Origin: a bacterium
GTDB taxonomy: Bacteria > Actinomycetota > Acidimicrobiia > Acidimicrobiales > CATQHL01
NCBI GenBank assembly: GCA_028824415.1
Contig: JAPPDX010000093.1
Span: 19,156-83,155 of the forward strand
Direction of reading: 5' to 3'
Length of the DNA: 64,000 nt
Part shown: positions 26,530-36,043 of the stretch, one piece after another
Layout: every line of letters starts with the position of its first letter
Numbering within the stretch: the stretch's first letter is position 1
Notes under the pieces: generated by a model
The model's database searches: none
What the model was told of the DNA's origin: nothing
Seen by the model: only the letters and a program-made list of their open reading frames with translations
Made by a program: the position numbers and the translations under genes

Positions 26530-27303
26530 TCAGAGGTACGCGACCGACTCCAGGCATAGGCCGTGCGGCGGTGCCACACTCCCGGCGACGGCCCTGTCCC
26601 GGCTCAGCAGGATGCGTTCGATGTCGCCGGCAGCGCGGCGACCCCGTCCCACCTCCACGAGCGTTCCGACGATCGAACGCACCATCTGCCGGCAGAACGA
26701 GTTCGCCTCGATGTCGAACAGCACCAGTGCCGGCTCGAGCCGACTCCAACCGGCGCGCAGCACCCTCCTCACCGTCGGCGCCACCCGCACCTCGCCGTCG
26801 ATGACCTGCGCAGCCCTGGAGCAGAAGGAGGCGAAGTCGTGCTCGCCGATGAGCAGCTCCGCGGCATCGCTCATGGCCGCCACGTCGAGTGGATCGGGGA
26901 CGTGCCAGGCGTACCCGCGCCGGAACACGTCGGGCTCCGGCGCGTTCCAGATCGTGTAGCGGTACGCCCGGGCAAGCGCGGAGAAGCGAGCGTCGAAGTC
27001 GGCCGGCGCCGGCTCGGCACCCAGCACCACCACGTCGGGGCCGCACATGCGGTTGAGGCCGCTACGAAGGGACTCCAACCGCTCGGGGGCCGTGTCAGCC
27101 TCGGCCACCTCCAGGCTCACCACCTGGCCGCGGGCGTGCACTCCGGCGTCGGTGCGACCGGCGCAGGTCAACTGCACGGAATAGCCGAGCCGCCGTTCGA
27201 GGGCGCCGGCCAGAGCCCCCGCCACGGTGCGTACGCCGGGGTTCGGTGCGAAGCCGCGAAACTCCCCGCCGTCGTAGGAGACCAGGAGGCGCAGGCGGGC
27301 CAC
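26530..27303 (-). CDS. truA: tRNA pseudouridine(38-40) synthase
   Basis: Modifies U38-U40 in tRNA anticodon stems (257 aa). It starts at GTG 27303 (MARLRLLVSYDGGEFRGFA) and carries the catalytic Asp in CAGRTDAGVHARGQVV. The conserved SFCRQMVRSIVGTLVEVGRGR is near the C-terminus. It lies 14 bp downstream of rplQ, the common actinobacterial order rpoA-rplQ-truA-rplM-rpsI. Confidence 0.96.
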   Translation of the reverse strand: MARLRLLVSYDGGEFRGFAPNPGVRTVAGALAGALERRLGYSVQLTCAGRTDAGVHARGQVVSLEVAEADTAPERLESLRSGLNRMCGPDVVVLGAEPAPADFDARFSALARAYRYTIWNAPEPDVFRRGYAWHVPDPLDVAAMSDAAELLIGEHDFASFCSRAAQVIDGEVRVAPTVRRVLRAGWSRLEPALVLFDIEANSFCRQMVRSIVGTLVEVGRGRRAAGDIERILLSRDRAVAGSVAPPHGLCLESVAYL

Positions 27304-27316
27304 GCCGCGGGGGTCG

Positions 27317-27670
27317 CTAGACCAGTTCGATGCGGGCCATGGGGGCGTTGTCGCCGTAGCGGGGCCCGACCCGCAGGATCCGGGTGCAGCCGCCGGCACG
27401 GTTGGCGTAGCGCGGACCGATGTCCGAGATCAGCTTGTCGGCGATCTCCCGGTCGTTCAGGAACGCCACGATCTGCCGATGGTTGTGCAGGCCGCCCTTG
27501 CGCGCCTTTGTGATCAGCTTCTCGGCCACCGGCTGCATCGCCTTGGCCTTGGCCTCGGTCGTCACGATCGCCTCGGCCGCTACCAGGGACGCCACGAGAT
27601 TCGCCAGCATCGACTTCTGGTGTGAGGCGCTGCCGCCGAGGCGACGGCCCTTGCGGGGTCGGCCGGGCAT
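27317..27670 (-). CDS. rplQ: Ribosomal protein bL17
   Basis: 117-aa protein of the exit-tunnel region. It opens MPGRPRKGRRLGGSASHQKSM, slightly unusual at the first residues but with the canonical LANLVASLV ... TTEAKAKAMQPVAEKLITKA. The end GGCTRILRVGPRYGDNAPMARIELV is typical. Confidence 0.97.
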   Translation of the reverse strand: MPGRPRKGRRLGGSASHQKSMLANLVASLVAAEAIVTTEAKAKAMQPVAEKLITKARKGGLHNHRQIVAFLNDREIADKLISDIGPRYANRAGGCTRILRVGPRYGDNAPMARIELV

Positions 27671-27680
27671 GACTGGCTCC

Positions 27681-28613
27681 TCAGTCTCCCGAAGCCAGGG
27701 CGAGACCCAACTCGTCGAGGCGGGCCGTCACCTCGTCCAGGGACTTCTCACCGAAGTTCGGGATCGCCAGCAGTTCCAGCGGCGTCCGCTCCAAGAGGGC
27801 GCCGACCGTCGTGACCTGCGCCCGCTTCAGGCAGTTCCGGGGCCGCTCGGAGAGTCCCAGGTCCTCGATGGGGCGCACCAGATCCGACGGCATCTCCGAG
27901 GTGGTCGTGGGATCCAGACCGTCCGGCAACGACACCTCGGCGAGGTTCTCCACGAGCTGCATCAGCCGCCGCAGGATGCCGCCCGCAGTTGCCATCGCCT
28001 CCGACGGCGTCACCGTTCCGTCGGTCTGCACGTCCACGACCAGTTCGTCCGCCGCCACATCCCCCTCCGCGTGGCTCGCTTCCACTTCGTAGAAGACGCG
28101 CCGCACCGGCGAGAAGAGGGCGTCCACGGGGATGTCGCCGATGGTGCCGCTCGTCGGCCGGCTCTCCGCGCCGCTGTAGCCGATCCCCTGCTCGACGGTG
28201 ACGTCGGCGGCGAATCGCGCCCGGCTGTTGAGCGTTGCGACGTGCAGGTCGGGATTCAGCACCTCGACATCGGGGTTGACTCTGAAGTTCGCGCCCGTCA
28301 CCTCCGCGGGACCCAGGACGTCGATGCGCAACTGCACCGGCTCGGGGCTGTGGCTGCGCAGCACCAGGTCCTTGAGGTTCAACACGATGTCGGAGATGTC
28401 CTCGACGACCCCCTGCAGGGTGTCGAACTCGTGCAGGGCCTCGTCGAAGCGGACGTGCGTCACCGCCGCGCCCGGAATCGACGAGAGCAGCGTGCGCCGC
28501 AGGGCGTTGCCGATCGTGTGGCCGAACCCGGGATCGAGCGGCCCGACGACAAACTTCTGGCGGCTGCCCTCGGCGGTGGCCGGAGAGACCGTGGGATGTT
28601 TGATCTCAAGCAT
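27681..28613 (-). CDS. rpoA: RNA polymerase alpha subunit
   Basis: 310-aa RNAP subunit. The N-terminal assembly domain (TLLSSIPGAAVTHVRFDEALHEF; TIGDIPVDALFSPV) is followed by a linker and the alpha-CTD (LGLSERPRNCLKRAQVTTVGALL ... NFGEKSLDEVTARLDELGL). Two ATGs stand six bases apart. The second (28613) has GAGCGAGG at correct spacing, while the first (28619) abuts it, so I use 28613. Confidence 0.96.
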   Translation of the reverse strand: MLEIKHPTVSPATAEGSRQKFVVGPLDPGFGHTIGNALRRTLLSSIPGAAVTHVRFDEALHEFDTLQGVVEDISDIVLNLKDLVLRSHSPEPVQLRIDVLGPAEVTGANFRVNPDVEVLNPDLHVATLNSRARFAADVTVEQGIGYSGAESRPTSGTIGDIPVDALFSPVRRVFYEVEASHAEGDVAADELVVDVQTDGTVTPSEAMATAGGILRRLMQLVENLAEVSLPDGLDPTTTSEMPSDLVRPIEDLGLSERPRNCLKRAQVTTVGALLERTPLELLAIPNFGEKSLDEVTARLDELGLALASGD

Positions 28614-28630
28614 GTGCATCCTCGCTCGAG

Positions 28631-29248
28631 CTACTTGCTGTAGAGCTCGACAATCAACTGCTCGCGAATCGGTACGTCGATCTGGTCGCGGCTGGGAACC
28701 GACACCACGTTGGCCGCCCAACCGTCTTCGACGACCTCCAGCCAGATCGGCGGTACCCGGTCCAGCACATCGACGTTCCATTGCAGGGTGGTGATTCCCC
28801 GCGACTTCTCCTTCACGGCGATCGCATCGCTCGCGGAGACTCGATAGCTGGGGATGCTGACCCGCCGTCCGTTCACCGACACGTGGCCGTGCAGCACGAA
28901 CTGCCGGGCCTGGGGCCGCGTCGCCGCCCAGCCGGCCCGGTACACCACGTTGTCGAGTCGCAACTCGAGGTAGGTCAGCATGTTCTCGCCGGTCACGCCC
29001 GTGCGGCGGCTGGCCTCGGCGTAAAGGTTGCGGAACTGGCGCTCCGTGAGCCCGTAGGTGAAGCGGGCCTTCTGCTTCTCCTGGAGTTGGAGGAGGTACT
29101 CCGACGTGGTGGTGCGTCGCCGCGAGCGACCGTGCTCGCCGGGTGGGTACGGGCGCTTGTCAAGCGCCACCGTCTCGCCCTTGGTACCGAAGATGTTCGT
29201 CCCCAGCCGGCGTGACACGCGGGCCTTCGGTCCGGTGTAGCGGGACAT
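28631..29248 (-). CDS. rpsD: Ribosomal protein uS4
   Basis: 205-aa small-subunit assembly initiator. N-terminal [22 protein letters not shown]4/RNA-binding domain RLDNVVYRAGWAATRPQARQFVLHGHVSVNG. It lacks N-terminal zinc-ligand Cys residues (C-minus form). TGATG overlap with rpsK. Confidence 0.97.
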   Translation of the reverse strand: MSRYTGPKARVSRRLGTNIFGTKGETVALDKRPYPPGEHGRSRRRTTTSEYLLQLQEKQKARFTYGLTERQFRNLYAEASRRTGVTGENMLTYLELRLDNVVYRAGWAATRPQARQFVLHGHVSVNGRRVSIPSYRVSASDAIAVKEKSRGITTLQWNVDVLDRVPPIWLEVVEDGWAANVVSVPSRDQIDVPIREQLIVELYSK

Positions 29249-29640
29249 CAGACGCGCCGCCTCTTCGGCGGCCGGCAGCCGTTGTGCGGCACCGGGGTGA
29301 CGTCCTTGATCCCGGTGACCTCCAACCCCAGGTTCTGCAGCGAGCGGATCGCCGTCTCGCGGCCCGAGCCCGGACCGCGCACCTGCACGTCGACCTTGCG
29401 AACACCGAACTCCATGGCCCGGCGCGCCACCTCCTCTGCCGCCATCTGCGCGGCGTACGGGGTCGACTTGCGCGAACCCTTGAATCCCACGTTGCCCGCC
29501 GAGGCCCAGGCGACCACATTGCCGCGCAGGTCCGTGACCGTGATGATCGTGTTGTTGAAGGAACTCTTGATGTGCACGACGCCGTGCGCGATGTTCCTGC
29601 GCTCGCGCCGGCGTGGCCGTCGTGCCTGTCTCTCTGCCAT
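29248..29640 (-). CDS. rpsK: Ribosomal protein uS11
   Basis: 130-aa platform protein. [27 protein letters not shown] and the C-terminal [18 protein letters not shown] are the family signature. About 100 bp separate it from rpsM, unusually long for this cluster. Confidence 0.97.
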   Translation of the reverse strand: MAERQARRPRRRERRNIAHGVVHIKSSFNNTIITVTDLRGNVVAWASAGNVGFKGSRKSTPYAAQMAAEEVARRAMEFGVRKVDVQVRGPGSGRETAIRSLQNLGLEVTGIKDVTPVPHNGCRPPKRRRV

Positions 29641-29708
29641 AACCCCTCGGTGCGTCTCGTGAGCGGTGCGATGCCGCGCCCCTGGCGCGCCCGCCGGTCG
29701 TTGTGGTT

Positions 29709-29728
29709 GGGCGCCCCGATCGGCGCCC
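29709..29728 (-). other. Hairpin in the rpsM-rpsK gap
   Basis: GGGCGCC-CCGATC-GGCGCCC, a perfect 7-bp stem in the only sizeable gap between S13 and S11. It could be an attenuator, processing site or regulatory RNA element; the sequence alone does not decide. Confidence 0.5.
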
Positions 29729-29742
29729 GAGCCACCTCTGCC

Positions 29743-30126
29743 TTACTTCCTCTTCATGACGGTCTTCTTACCCGCCACGGTCTTGCGCGGACCCTTGCGC
29801 GTCCGTGCGTTCGTGTGGGTGCGCTGGCCCCGGACCGGCAGGCCTCTGCGATGCCGGATCCCCTGGTAGCACCCGATCTCCAGCTTGCGGCTGATGTTCT
29901 GGCTGACCTGGCGGCGCAGATCACCCTCAACCTTGAGGTTGCGTTCGATATGGGCCCGGAGCCGGGCCACCTCCTGCTCGGTGAGGTCCTTGATCCGCAC
30001 GTCGGGGCTGATGCCGACCGCCTCGCAGGTCTGCGCCGCGACCGTGGAGCCGATGCCGAAGATGTAGGTGAGCGACACCACGGCGCGCTTGTTGCGCGGG
30101 ATGTCCACACCGGCGATCCGTGCCAT
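29743..30126 (-). CDS. rpsM: Ribosomal protein uS13
   Basis: 127-aa head protein contacting t[49 protein letters not shown] and [24 protein letters not shown] are all intact. It is followed on the minus strand by the hairpin-containing gap before S11. Confidence 0.97.
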   Translation of the reverse strand: MARIAGVDIPRNKRAVVSLTYIFGIGSTVAAQTCEAVGISPDVRIKDLTEQEVARLRAHIERNLKVEGDLRRQVSQNISRKLEIGCYQGIRHRRGLPVRGQRTHTNARTRKGPRKTVAGKKTVMKRK

Positions 30127-30127
30127 G

Positions 30128-30241
30128 TCAGCCCTGCCTCTGGCGATGACGCGGGTTGCCGCAGATCACCCGCACGCGACCATGGCGGCGAATGACCCGG
30201 CACTTGTCGCACATGGCCTTCACGCTGGGGCGCACTTTCAT
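30128..30241 (-). CDS. rpmJ: Ribosomal protein bL36 (zinc-binding form)
   Basis: 37 aa, missed by the ORF track. Translation [20 protein letters not shown], then [17 protein letters not shown]. Ligands CxxC, C and H form the zinc ribbon of the C-plus type. GATGCGGAG precedes ATG 30241. It sits in the classical infA-rpmJ-rpsM order. Confidence 0.96.
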   Translation of the reverse strand: MKVRPSVKAMCDKCRVIRRHGRVRVICGNPRHRQRQG

Positions 30242-30313
30242 CTCCGCATCCGTCTCGTCTCGTCGTCTGCCGGCCGCCGAGCGGGGCAAGCCTCCCGCCC
30301 GCTGCCGGCGTTG

Positions 30314-30538
30314 CTACTTGTACCGGTAAGTGATCCGCCCGCGCTGCAGGTCGTAGGGCGTGAACTCCACCTGCACACGGTCTCCCGGGAGGATACGGAT
30401 GTAATGCATCCTCATCTTCCCGGAGATGTGCGCCAGCACTTGGTGGCCATTGTCGAACTCAACCCTGAACATGGCATTGGGGAGAGACTCGAGGACCTTC
30501 CCCTCCATGAGGATCGCGTCTTGCTTGGATTTCGCCAG
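30314..30538 (-). CDS. infA: Translation initiation factor IF-1, probable CTG start
   Basis: OB-fold factor blocking the ribosomal A site. The track starts at ATG 30508 ([18 protein letters not shown], 64 aa), which drops the conserved N-terminus. Ten codons upstream in the same frame read [10 protein letters not shown], which aligns with the usual MAKxDxIE start of IF-1. The only codon at the expected first position is CTG 30538, preceded by GGGAG at 7 nt. With it the protein is 74 aa, the normal size. No ATG, GTG or TTG is available upstream in frame at a sensible distance. Confidence 0.85.
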   Translation of the reverse strand: MAKSKQDAILMEGKVLESLPNAMFRVEFDNGHQVLAHISGKMRMHYIRILPGDRVQVEFTPYDLQRGRITYRYK

Positions 30539-30572
30539 AGCCCTACTCCCGCCTCGAACGCGACCGACTAGG

Positions 30573-31154
30573 TTACCGAGACAACCTCAGTGGCACCAAC
30601 CCGCCGATCGCGGCGGCGAGCCGGTCGAACACCTCTTCCGGAGCCCCGGTTCCCTCGATTCTTTGCAACAGGCCCCGCCCGGCGAACCACTCCACCAGCG
30701 GCGCCGTCTGCGCCTCGTAGAGCTCCAGGCGGCGGGCGATGCCCGCGACGGTGTCGTCGTCGCGGCCGCGGGCCAGCATCCGCTCGGACACCTCGGCCAC
30801 ATCGACCTCCAGAAGCACCGCACCGGCGATCCCGTCGGGCACGGTCATCCCTGCGAGGGCCTCGGCCTGTGCCGGCGTCCGGGGAAAGCCGTCGAGCAGC
30901 ACCGTGGCCCCGGATTCCAACAGCGGCACCAAGCGCTCCGCCACGACGTCGCACATCACGTCGTCAGGGACCAATTCGCCGGCGGTCATGATGGCCTCGG
31001 CCCGGCGACCCAGCGGGGTTCCCGATGTCGCCGCGTCGCGCAGCATGTCACCGGTGGAGACGTGTACGACCCCGTCGAAGTGCTGCTCCAGCAGGCCGCA
31101 CTGCGTTCCCTTTCCCGAACCCTGGCGCCCGAGAACGACGATCACGCCGCTCAT
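30573..31154 (-). CDS. adk: Adenylate kinase (short form)
   Basis: Converts ATP + AMP to 2 ADP (193 aa). P-loop [14 protein letters not shown]-binding [11 protein letters not shown] and [15 protein letters not shown] are present. The large zinc/LID insertion is missing, as in other actinobacterial short adenylate kinases. The expected next gene, map (methionine aminopeptidase), is not between adk and infA here. Confidence 0.95.
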   Translation of the reverse strand: MSGVIVVLGRQGSGKGTQCGLLEQHFDGVVHVSTGDMLRDAATSGTPLGRRAEAIMTAGELVPDDVMCDVVAERLVPLLESGATVLLDGFPRTPAQAEALAGMTVPDGIAGAVLLEVDVAEVSERMLARGRDDDTVAGIARRLELYEAQTAPLVEWFAGRGLLQRIEGTGAPEEVFDRLAAAIGGLVPLRLSR

Positions 31155-31225
31155 GTCAAGGAAGCCTCAGCGCCGCGGCGCCACACCAACCGGTCCGCGC
31201 CCGGGGCGGCCGCGCGGGTCTGGGT

Positions 31226-31273
31226 TCACTTGAGGAAACCTTGGTGGTTCAGGCGCAGCATCAACTGGCTCTC
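31226..31273 (-). pseudogene. Diverged duplicate of the secY 3' end
   Basis: Directly after the secY stop, the minus strand reads ESQLMLRLNHQGFLK-stop, almost a copy of the genuine secY end DSQLMLRNYEGFLK-stop. The first 21 bases differ at one position. It lies one frame off and overlaps the secY stop by two bases. No upstream secY sequence is duplicated. Confidence 0.8.
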
Positions 31274-32600
31274 ACTTAAGGAATCCTTCGTAGTTGCGCA
31301 GCATCAACTGGCTGTCGATCTGCTTCATGGTCTCGAGCGCCACGCCCACCGCGATCAGGATCGAGATTCCGGTGAAGCTGAAGATCCCTTGGGTGCTGGT
31401 GGGCACGATGTTTCCGATCACCACGGCCGGTGTCAGCGCGATGAGCGCCAGGAACAACGAGCCCGGCAGTGTGATGCGCGACAGGATGTGCGCCAGGTAG
31501 CGCTCGGTGGGCCGTCCCGGCCGGATGCCGGGCACGAAGCCGCCCTGCTTGCGGATGTTGTCGGCCTGCTTGACCGGGTCGAAGCTGATGGCCGTGTAGA
31601 AGTAGGCGAAGCCGATGATCAGCAGACCGAAGAAGACCAGGTAGAACGGGTCGTCGTAGCGCAGCAGGTGATCGTTCGTCCAGGTGCGGATCGCCTCGCC
31701 CCAGCCGCCCGAGGGCAGCACCACCACGATCAGCTGCGGCAGGTAAAGCACCGAGCTGGCGAAGATGATGGGGATCACGCCCGACTGGTTCACCTTCAGC
31801 GGGATGTAGGTGCTTCCCCCCGTGGTCATCCGGCGGCCGACGACGCGCTTGGCGAACTGCACCGGGATGCGGCGCTGGCCCTGCTCCACGAACACGATGA
31901 GCACGAGCAGCACGAGGTACATCGCCAGAACCTCGAAGACGCCCGGCCAGCCCGAGTTGCCCTTCACCAGCGAGAACTGGTTGGGCAACGAGCTGACCAC
32001 CGCGGCGAAGATGATGATCGACATGCCGTTGCCGATGCCCTTCTGGGTGATCAACTCGCCCATCCACATCAGCAGGGCCGTCCCGGCGGTGAGCGTCAGC
32101 ACGACCAGGCCAACCCGCGGGGCGGTGAAGTCCGGCAGGAGGTCGGGGATGCCGGTGCTGCCGGCCAGGCCGCCGCCCTGGTTGTGGAACAGGAAGGCGA
32201 ACCCCGTGGACTGGATCAGGGCGATGCCGATCGTCAGGTACCGCGTCCACTGGTTGATCTTGCGTTGACCGACGGCCCCCTGCTGCTGCCACTGCTCGAT
32301 ACGCGGCACCACCACACCCATCACCTGCATGATGATCGACGCCGTGATGTAGGGGAATATCCCCAAGGAGAAGATGGCGAACTGCGTGAGCGCGCCGCCC
32401 GAGAAGAGCTGCAGGAAGTTCAGGATCCCGCCGTCCTCAGCCGCCTCCTGGAGAGGGCGGATGGCCTCCAGGTTGATGCCGGGTGCGGGGATGAACGCCC
32501 CCAGCCGGTACACCACGAGCATGCCGAGGGTGAAGAGGATCTTGCTGCGGAGATCCTCGATGCGGAAGATGTTGGCGATGTTCTGCAGGATCCGGCCCAC
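31272..32600 (-). CDS. secY: Protein translocase subunit SecY
   Basis: Central pore of the Sec translocon, 442 aa with ten transmembrane helices. Start is GTG 32600 with GGGAGAG upstream. The plug region GGALTQFAIFSLGIFPYITASIIMQ and the cytoplasmic C5 loop GIRPGRPTERYLAHILSRITLPG are conserved. The protein ends NYEGFLK, as in other actinobacteria. The 1022-aa plus-strand ORF over this gene is a composition shadow. Confidence 0.97.
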   Translation of the reverse strand: MGRILQNIANIFRIEDLRSKILFTLGMLVVYRLGAFIPAPGINLEAIRPLQEAAEDGGILNFLQLFSGGALTQFAIFSLGIFPYITASIIMQVMGVVVPRIEQWQQQGAVGQRKINQWTRYLTIGIALIQSTGFAFLFHNQGGGLAGSTGIPDLLPDFTAPRVGLVVLTLTAGTALLMWMGELITQKGIGNGMSIIIFAAVVSSLPNQFSLVKGNSGWPGVFEVLAMYLVLLVLIVFVEQGQRRIPVQFAKRVVGRRMTTGGSTYIPLKVNQSGVIPIIFASSVLYLPQLIVVVLPSGGWGEAIRTWTNDHLLRYDDPFYLVFFGLLIIGFAYFYTAISFDPVKQADNIRKQGGFVPGIRPGRPTERYLAHILSRITLPGSLFLALIALTPAVVIGNIVPTSTQGIFSFTGISILIAVGVALETMKQIDSQLMLRNYEGFLK

Positions 32601-32630
32601 GGAACTCTCCCTCCGGCGATCAGCGCCCGT

Positions 32631-33119
32631 CTAGCGGTTCGTCAGGGCGTTGCCCCGCGCCGGCGGCCGGCGGTCGCCCCATGGCTTGGGCAGGACTTCG
32701 ATCGTCGCACCGGCGGCCTCCAGAGCGGCGCGGGCCGCCTCGGAGTAGGCGTGCGCCCGCACGGTGACGGGGCGGGTCAGCTCGCCGCGGGCGAGGACCT
32801 TGACGAGAGCCCCCTTGCTCACGAGCCCGCTGGCGTAGAGCGTCTCAGGGGTGACCTCGTCGAGTCCCGAGGCTTCGATCACGTCGAGGTTGACGGGCTG
32901 GTAGCTCACCCGGAACGGGTTGTTGAACCCGCGCAGCTTCGGAATCCGGCGCTGCAGTGGCATCTGACCGCCCTCGAAGCCGACCGGCACCTTGCCGCGC
33001 GCCCGCTGGCCCTTCGTCCCGCGTCCCGCGGTCTTGCCTCCCTTGCCCGCGATCCCCCGGCCCACCCGCCGGGGTTGCGTGCGGCTCCCAGGAGCACCCT
33101 TGAGGTCGTGGACCTTCAC
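32631..33119 (-). CDS. rplO: Ribosomal protein uL15
   Basis: 162 aa. N-terminal [37 protein letters not shown] is the basic RNA-binding extension. [23 protein letters not shown] and the [21 protein letters not shown] fold are typical. ATGA overlap with rpmD. Confidence 0.97.
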   Translation of the reverse strand: MKVHDLKGAPGSRTQPRRVGRGIAGKGGKTAGRGTKGQRARGKVPVGFEGGQMPLQRRIPKLRGFNNPFRVSYQPVNLDVIEASGLDEVTPETLYASGLVSKGALVKVLARGELTRPVTVRAHAYSEAARAALEAAGATIEVLPKPWGDRRPPARGNALTNR

Positions 33120-33301
33120 GATTCGGGCACCTCCTCCACTTCCACCAGATGGGACACCTTGGCCAGCATGCCGCGCACGTCGGGGCGATCGCTCAGGACC
33201 CGGGACTTGCCGATGCGCCCCAGGCCGAGAGCGCGCAGGGTGCCCCGCTGGGGGGGCTTGCGCCCGATGCCGGACCGGACCTGCGTCACACGCAACGCCA
33301 C
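33116..33301 (-). CDS. rpmD: Ribosomal protein uL30
   Basis: 61 aa from GTG 33301 ([36 protein letters not shown]). It lies entirely within a longer spurious track ORF. The start sits 1 nt after the S5 stop, and the S5 codons GAGGAGGAA act as its ribosome-binding site. Confidence 0.95.
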   Translation of the reverse strand: MALRVTQVRSGIGRKPPQRGTLRALGLGRIGKSRVLSDRPDVRGMLAKVSHLVEVEEVPES

Positions 33302-33302
33302 G

Positions 33303-33881
33303 TCATTCCTCCTCGGCACGCAGCGCCAGGCGCCGGTTCCGTTCGGTCTCGTTGTAGGCCGCCAGCAGGCCCGGGGGAACGAACTCGCTGGGGTCGAGGC
33401 CGCGCAGGCGCGCCACGTGGTCGGGGCGCATAAGCGACCGGAGGCCGGCGATCGTGGCCCGGGCGACGTTGATGTGGTTGGCGGATCCCAGTGACTTGCA
33501 GAGCACGTCCGCGATGCCAGCCTCCTCAAGAATGGCACGGGCCGCGCCGCCGGCGATGACCCCGGTCCCGGGCGCCGCCGGCTTGAGGAGAACCCTGCCT
33601 GCGCCCCATTCCCCGAGCACGGGGTGCACGATGGTCGTGCCGGCCAGAGGGACGGCGAACAACGAGTTGCGCGCCTCCTCGGTGCCCTTCTGGATGGCCA
33701 GCGGCACCTCCTTGGCCTTGCCGTACCCGAGCCCGACGTGTCCGGCGCCGTCACCGACGACCACGAGCGCCGAGAACGAGAACCGCCGGCCGCCCTTGAC
33801 CACCTTGGCGACACGGTTGATGTGGATGACGCGGGAGTCCCGTAGCTGTACGCGCGAGGCCAGCGCGCCGGCGGCCGCCAT
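33303..33881 (-). CDS. rpsE: Ribosomal protein uS5
   Basis: 192 aa. [35 protein letters not shown] and [25 protein letters not shown] are the conserved dsRBD and C-terminal domains. One-base overlap with rplR. Confidence 0.97.
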   Translation of the reverse strand: MAAAGALASRVQLRDSRVIHINRVAKVVKGGRRFSFSALVVVGDGAGHVGLGYGKAKEVPLAIQKGTEEARNSLFAVPLAGTTIVHPVLGEWGAGRVLLKPAAPGTGVIAGGAARAILEEAGIADVLCKSLGSANHINVARATIAGLRSLMRPDHVARLRGLDPSEFVPPGLLAAYNETERNRRLALRAEEE

Positions 33882-34246
33882 CAGAGCCTCATCCCTGCTT
33901 CGCGGGCGGCGTCGGCGACAGCCGCCACGCGCCCGTGGTAGCGGTAGCCGCCACGATCGAACACCACCGTCGTGATGCCGGCGCCGGCAGCGCGCTCGGC
34001 GACGAGGCGCCCCACGGCCGCGGCGGCGCTCACGCCGGCGGCCTCGCTGCTGCGCAGATCGGGTTCCAGAGTGGAGGCGGCGACAAGGGTGCGCCCGCTG
34101 GCGTCGTCGATGATCTGCGCCGCCGTGTGGCGGTTGGAGCGGTAGACGGCCAGGCGCGGACGCTCGGCGGTGCCCACGATCTTCTTGCGCACCCTGCGAT
34201 GGCGCCGGAGCCGGCCCCGCCGCCGTTCTGCGGACACGTTCGTCAT
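33881..34246 (-). CDS. rplR: Ribosomal protein uL18
   Basis: 121 aa; binds 5S rRNA. ATG 34246 gives [23 protein letters not shown]. The end [31 protein letters not shown] is canonical. The track ORF begins about 110 codons too early. Confidence 0.97.
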   Translation of the reverse strand: MTNVSAERRRGRLRRHRRVRKKIVGTAERPRLAVYRSNRHTAAQIIDDASGRTLVAASTLEPDLRSSEAAGVSAAAAVGRLVAERAAGAGITTVVFDRGGYRYHGRVAAVADAAREAGMRL

Positions 34247-34274
34247 TGGTCTGCTCCCTGGTGCGGTGCCGGGT

Positions 34275-34814
34275 TCACTTGGCGGCCTTGCCGGCCTTGC
34301 GGCGGACATACTCACCGGCGTAGCGGATGCCCTTGCCCTTGTACGGCTCGGGCTTGCGCAGCGCCCGGATCTGCGCGGCCACCTGCCCGACCGCCTGCTT
34401 GTCGATTCCGAGCACCCGGATGGCGGTTTGGGACGGTACCTCGAAGGTGATCCCTTCAGGTGCCTCCACCGCCACCGGGTGGCTGAATCCCAGCTGAAGT
34501 TCGAGCGTGCCGGGACCCTTGGCGGTGGCGCGGTAGCCGATGCCCACGATCTCCAGATCCTTGCGGTAGCCCTCGTGGACACCGATGACCATGTTGTTGA
34601 GGAGCGCCCGGGTCAAACCGTGCAGCGCACGCGACTCGCGCTCGTCATCGGCCCGGGCCACCAGCAGTGTCTCCCCCTCCTGCTGCACGGTGATCACCTC
34701 GGGCACGCGATGCTGCAGCGTGCCCCTGGGACCCTTGACGGTGACGTCGCCGCCGGCGATGGCGACCGACACCCCCGACGGGAGCGGGATGGGCGACTTG
34801 CCTACACGGGACAC
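34275..34814 (-). CDS. rplF: Ribosomal protein uL6
   Basis: 179 aa from GTG 34814 ([19 protein letters not shown]). It has two L6 folds, and the C-terminal [26 protein letters not shown] is the family signature. Confidence 0.97.
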   Translation of the reverse strand: MSRVGKSPIPLPSGVSVAIAGGDVTVKGPRGTLQHRVPEVITVQQEGETLLVARADDERESRALHGLTRALLNNMVIGVHEGYRKDLEIVGIGYRATAKGPGTLELQLGFSHPVAVEAPEGITFEVPSQTAIRVLGIDKQAVGQVAAQIRALRKPEPYKGKGIRYAGEYVRRKAGKAAK

Positions 34815-34821
34815 GGCACAC

Positions 34822-35223
34822 CTACCACACGTAACAGAGGATCTCGCCGCCGATCCGGCGCCGGCGGGCCTCCTGGTCGGTCATGAGACCCTTGCTGGTC
34901 GACACCACCGCCACGCCGAGGCCACCCTGGACCCGCGGCACGCCATCGGCCTTCGTGTACACCCGCAGACCCGCCTTGGAGACCCGCCGCAGGCCGGAAA
35001 TGACCCGCTCGCGGTCCGGCGAGTACTTCATGTCGATGGTCAGCGTGCGGCCGGGGCCGTCGCCGTCGCTCACCTCGTAGCCGCCGATGTACCCCTCGCG
35101 CCGCAGCACCTCGGCCAGGGCCTCCTTGAGCTTCGAGGACGGCATCCGCACCTCCTCGTGCATGGCCACGTTGGCGTTGCGGATCCGGGTCAGCATGTCG
35201 GCTATGGGATCTGTCATGGTCAT
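34822..35223 (-). CDS. rpsH: Ribosomal protein uS8
   Basis: 133 aa, [25 protein letters not shown], ending [27 protein letters not shown] second ATG two codons in (35217) is an equally possible start. Confidence 0.97.
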   Translation of the reverse strand: MTMTDPIADMLTRIRNANVAMHEEVRMPSSKLKEALAEVLRREGYIGGYEVSDGDGPGRTLTIDMKYSPDRERVISGLRRVSKAGLRVYTKADGVPRVQGGLGVAVVSTSKGLMTDQEARRRRIGGEILCYVW

Positions 35224-35237
35224 TCTGCGACAACCCC

Positions 35238-35423
35238 CTACCAGCTCGCCTTGGTGAGACCGGGAATCTCCCCGGCGTGGGCGAGTTCACGCAGACAGAC
35301 ACGACACAGTCCAAAGCGCCGGTACACCGAACGTGGCCGCCCACACCGGCGGCAGCGGGTGTACGCCCGCACCCGGTACTTCGGCGTGCGGGCCTGCTTG
35401 TTGATCAGTGCCTTCTTTGCCAT
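35238..35423 (-). CDS. rpsN: Ribosomal protein uS14, type Z
   Basis: 61-aa zinc-binding form. [55 protein letters not shown] contains two CxxC knuckles. The track ORF includes about 105 upstream out-of-gene codons. Confidence 0.97.
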   Translation of the reverse strand: MAKKALINKQARTPKYRVRAYTRCRRCGRPRSVYRRFGLCRVCLRELAHAGEIPGLTKASW

Positions 35424-35476
35424 GTCGTCACTTTCGCCAGTTCGTGTGTCGGATCTTCCGGATGCCCGCGGATCGC

Positions 35477-36043
35477 TCAGCGGGGGTCCCGCCGGAGCGG
35501 GAAGCCGAAGGCCTCCAGCAAGGCCTGCCCTGATTCGTCGTCTGTCGCCGTCGTGACCAGGGTGATGTCCATGCCGCGGATGGTGTCGATCTTGTCGTAG
35601 TCGATCTCGGGAAAGATCAACTGCTCGGAGACGCCGAAGGAGTAGTTCCCGTTGCCGTCGAAGGAGTTGAGGGGCAGGCCGCGGAAATCGCGGATGCGCG
35701 GGATCGCCAGATTGATGAGCCGGTCGAAGAACTCCCACATGCGGTCGCCGCGCAGCGTCACCTTCACCCCGACCGCGTTCCCCTCACGCAGGCGGAAACC
35801 GGCGATGGAACGCTTCGCCCGGGTGGTCACCGGACGCTGCCCGGAAATGATGGTCATGTCGGCAATGGCACCTTCGAGCAGGCGGGCCTGGCGGGACGCC
35901 TCGCCGACACCCATGTTCAGAACGATCTTCTCCAGGCGGGGTACCTGCATCACGTTCTCGAGCCCGAGCGACTCCTGGATCCGCTCGCGCAACTCGTCCC
36001 GGTACAGCTGCTTCAGTCGCGGGGCCACCGCCGTGTCGCTCAT
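35477..36043 (-). CDS. rplE: Ribosomal protein uL5
   Basis: 188 aa, 5S rRNA-binding. Contains [41 protein letters not shown] and the C-terminal [31 protein letters not shown] overlap with rplX. Confidence 0.97.
   Translation of the reverse strand: MSDTAVAPRLKQLYRDELRERIQESLGLENVMQVPRLEKIVLNMGVGEASRQARLLEGAIADMTIISGQRPVTTRAKRSIAGFRLREGNAVGVKVTLRGDRMWEFFDRLINLAIPRIRDFRGLPLNSFDGNGNYSFGVSEQLIFPEIDYDKIDTIRGMDITLVTTATDDESGQALLEAFGFPLRRDPR

Noticed and set aside
30314-31154. map (methionine aminopeptidase) between adk and infA
   Set aside because: Only 34 bp separate the two genes; no map sequence is there.
30426-33494. 1022-aa plus-strand ORF across adk, secY and rplO
   Set aside because: Antisense to three certain genes, low-complexity His/Arg/Gly composition, no domain; a product of high GC3 bias.
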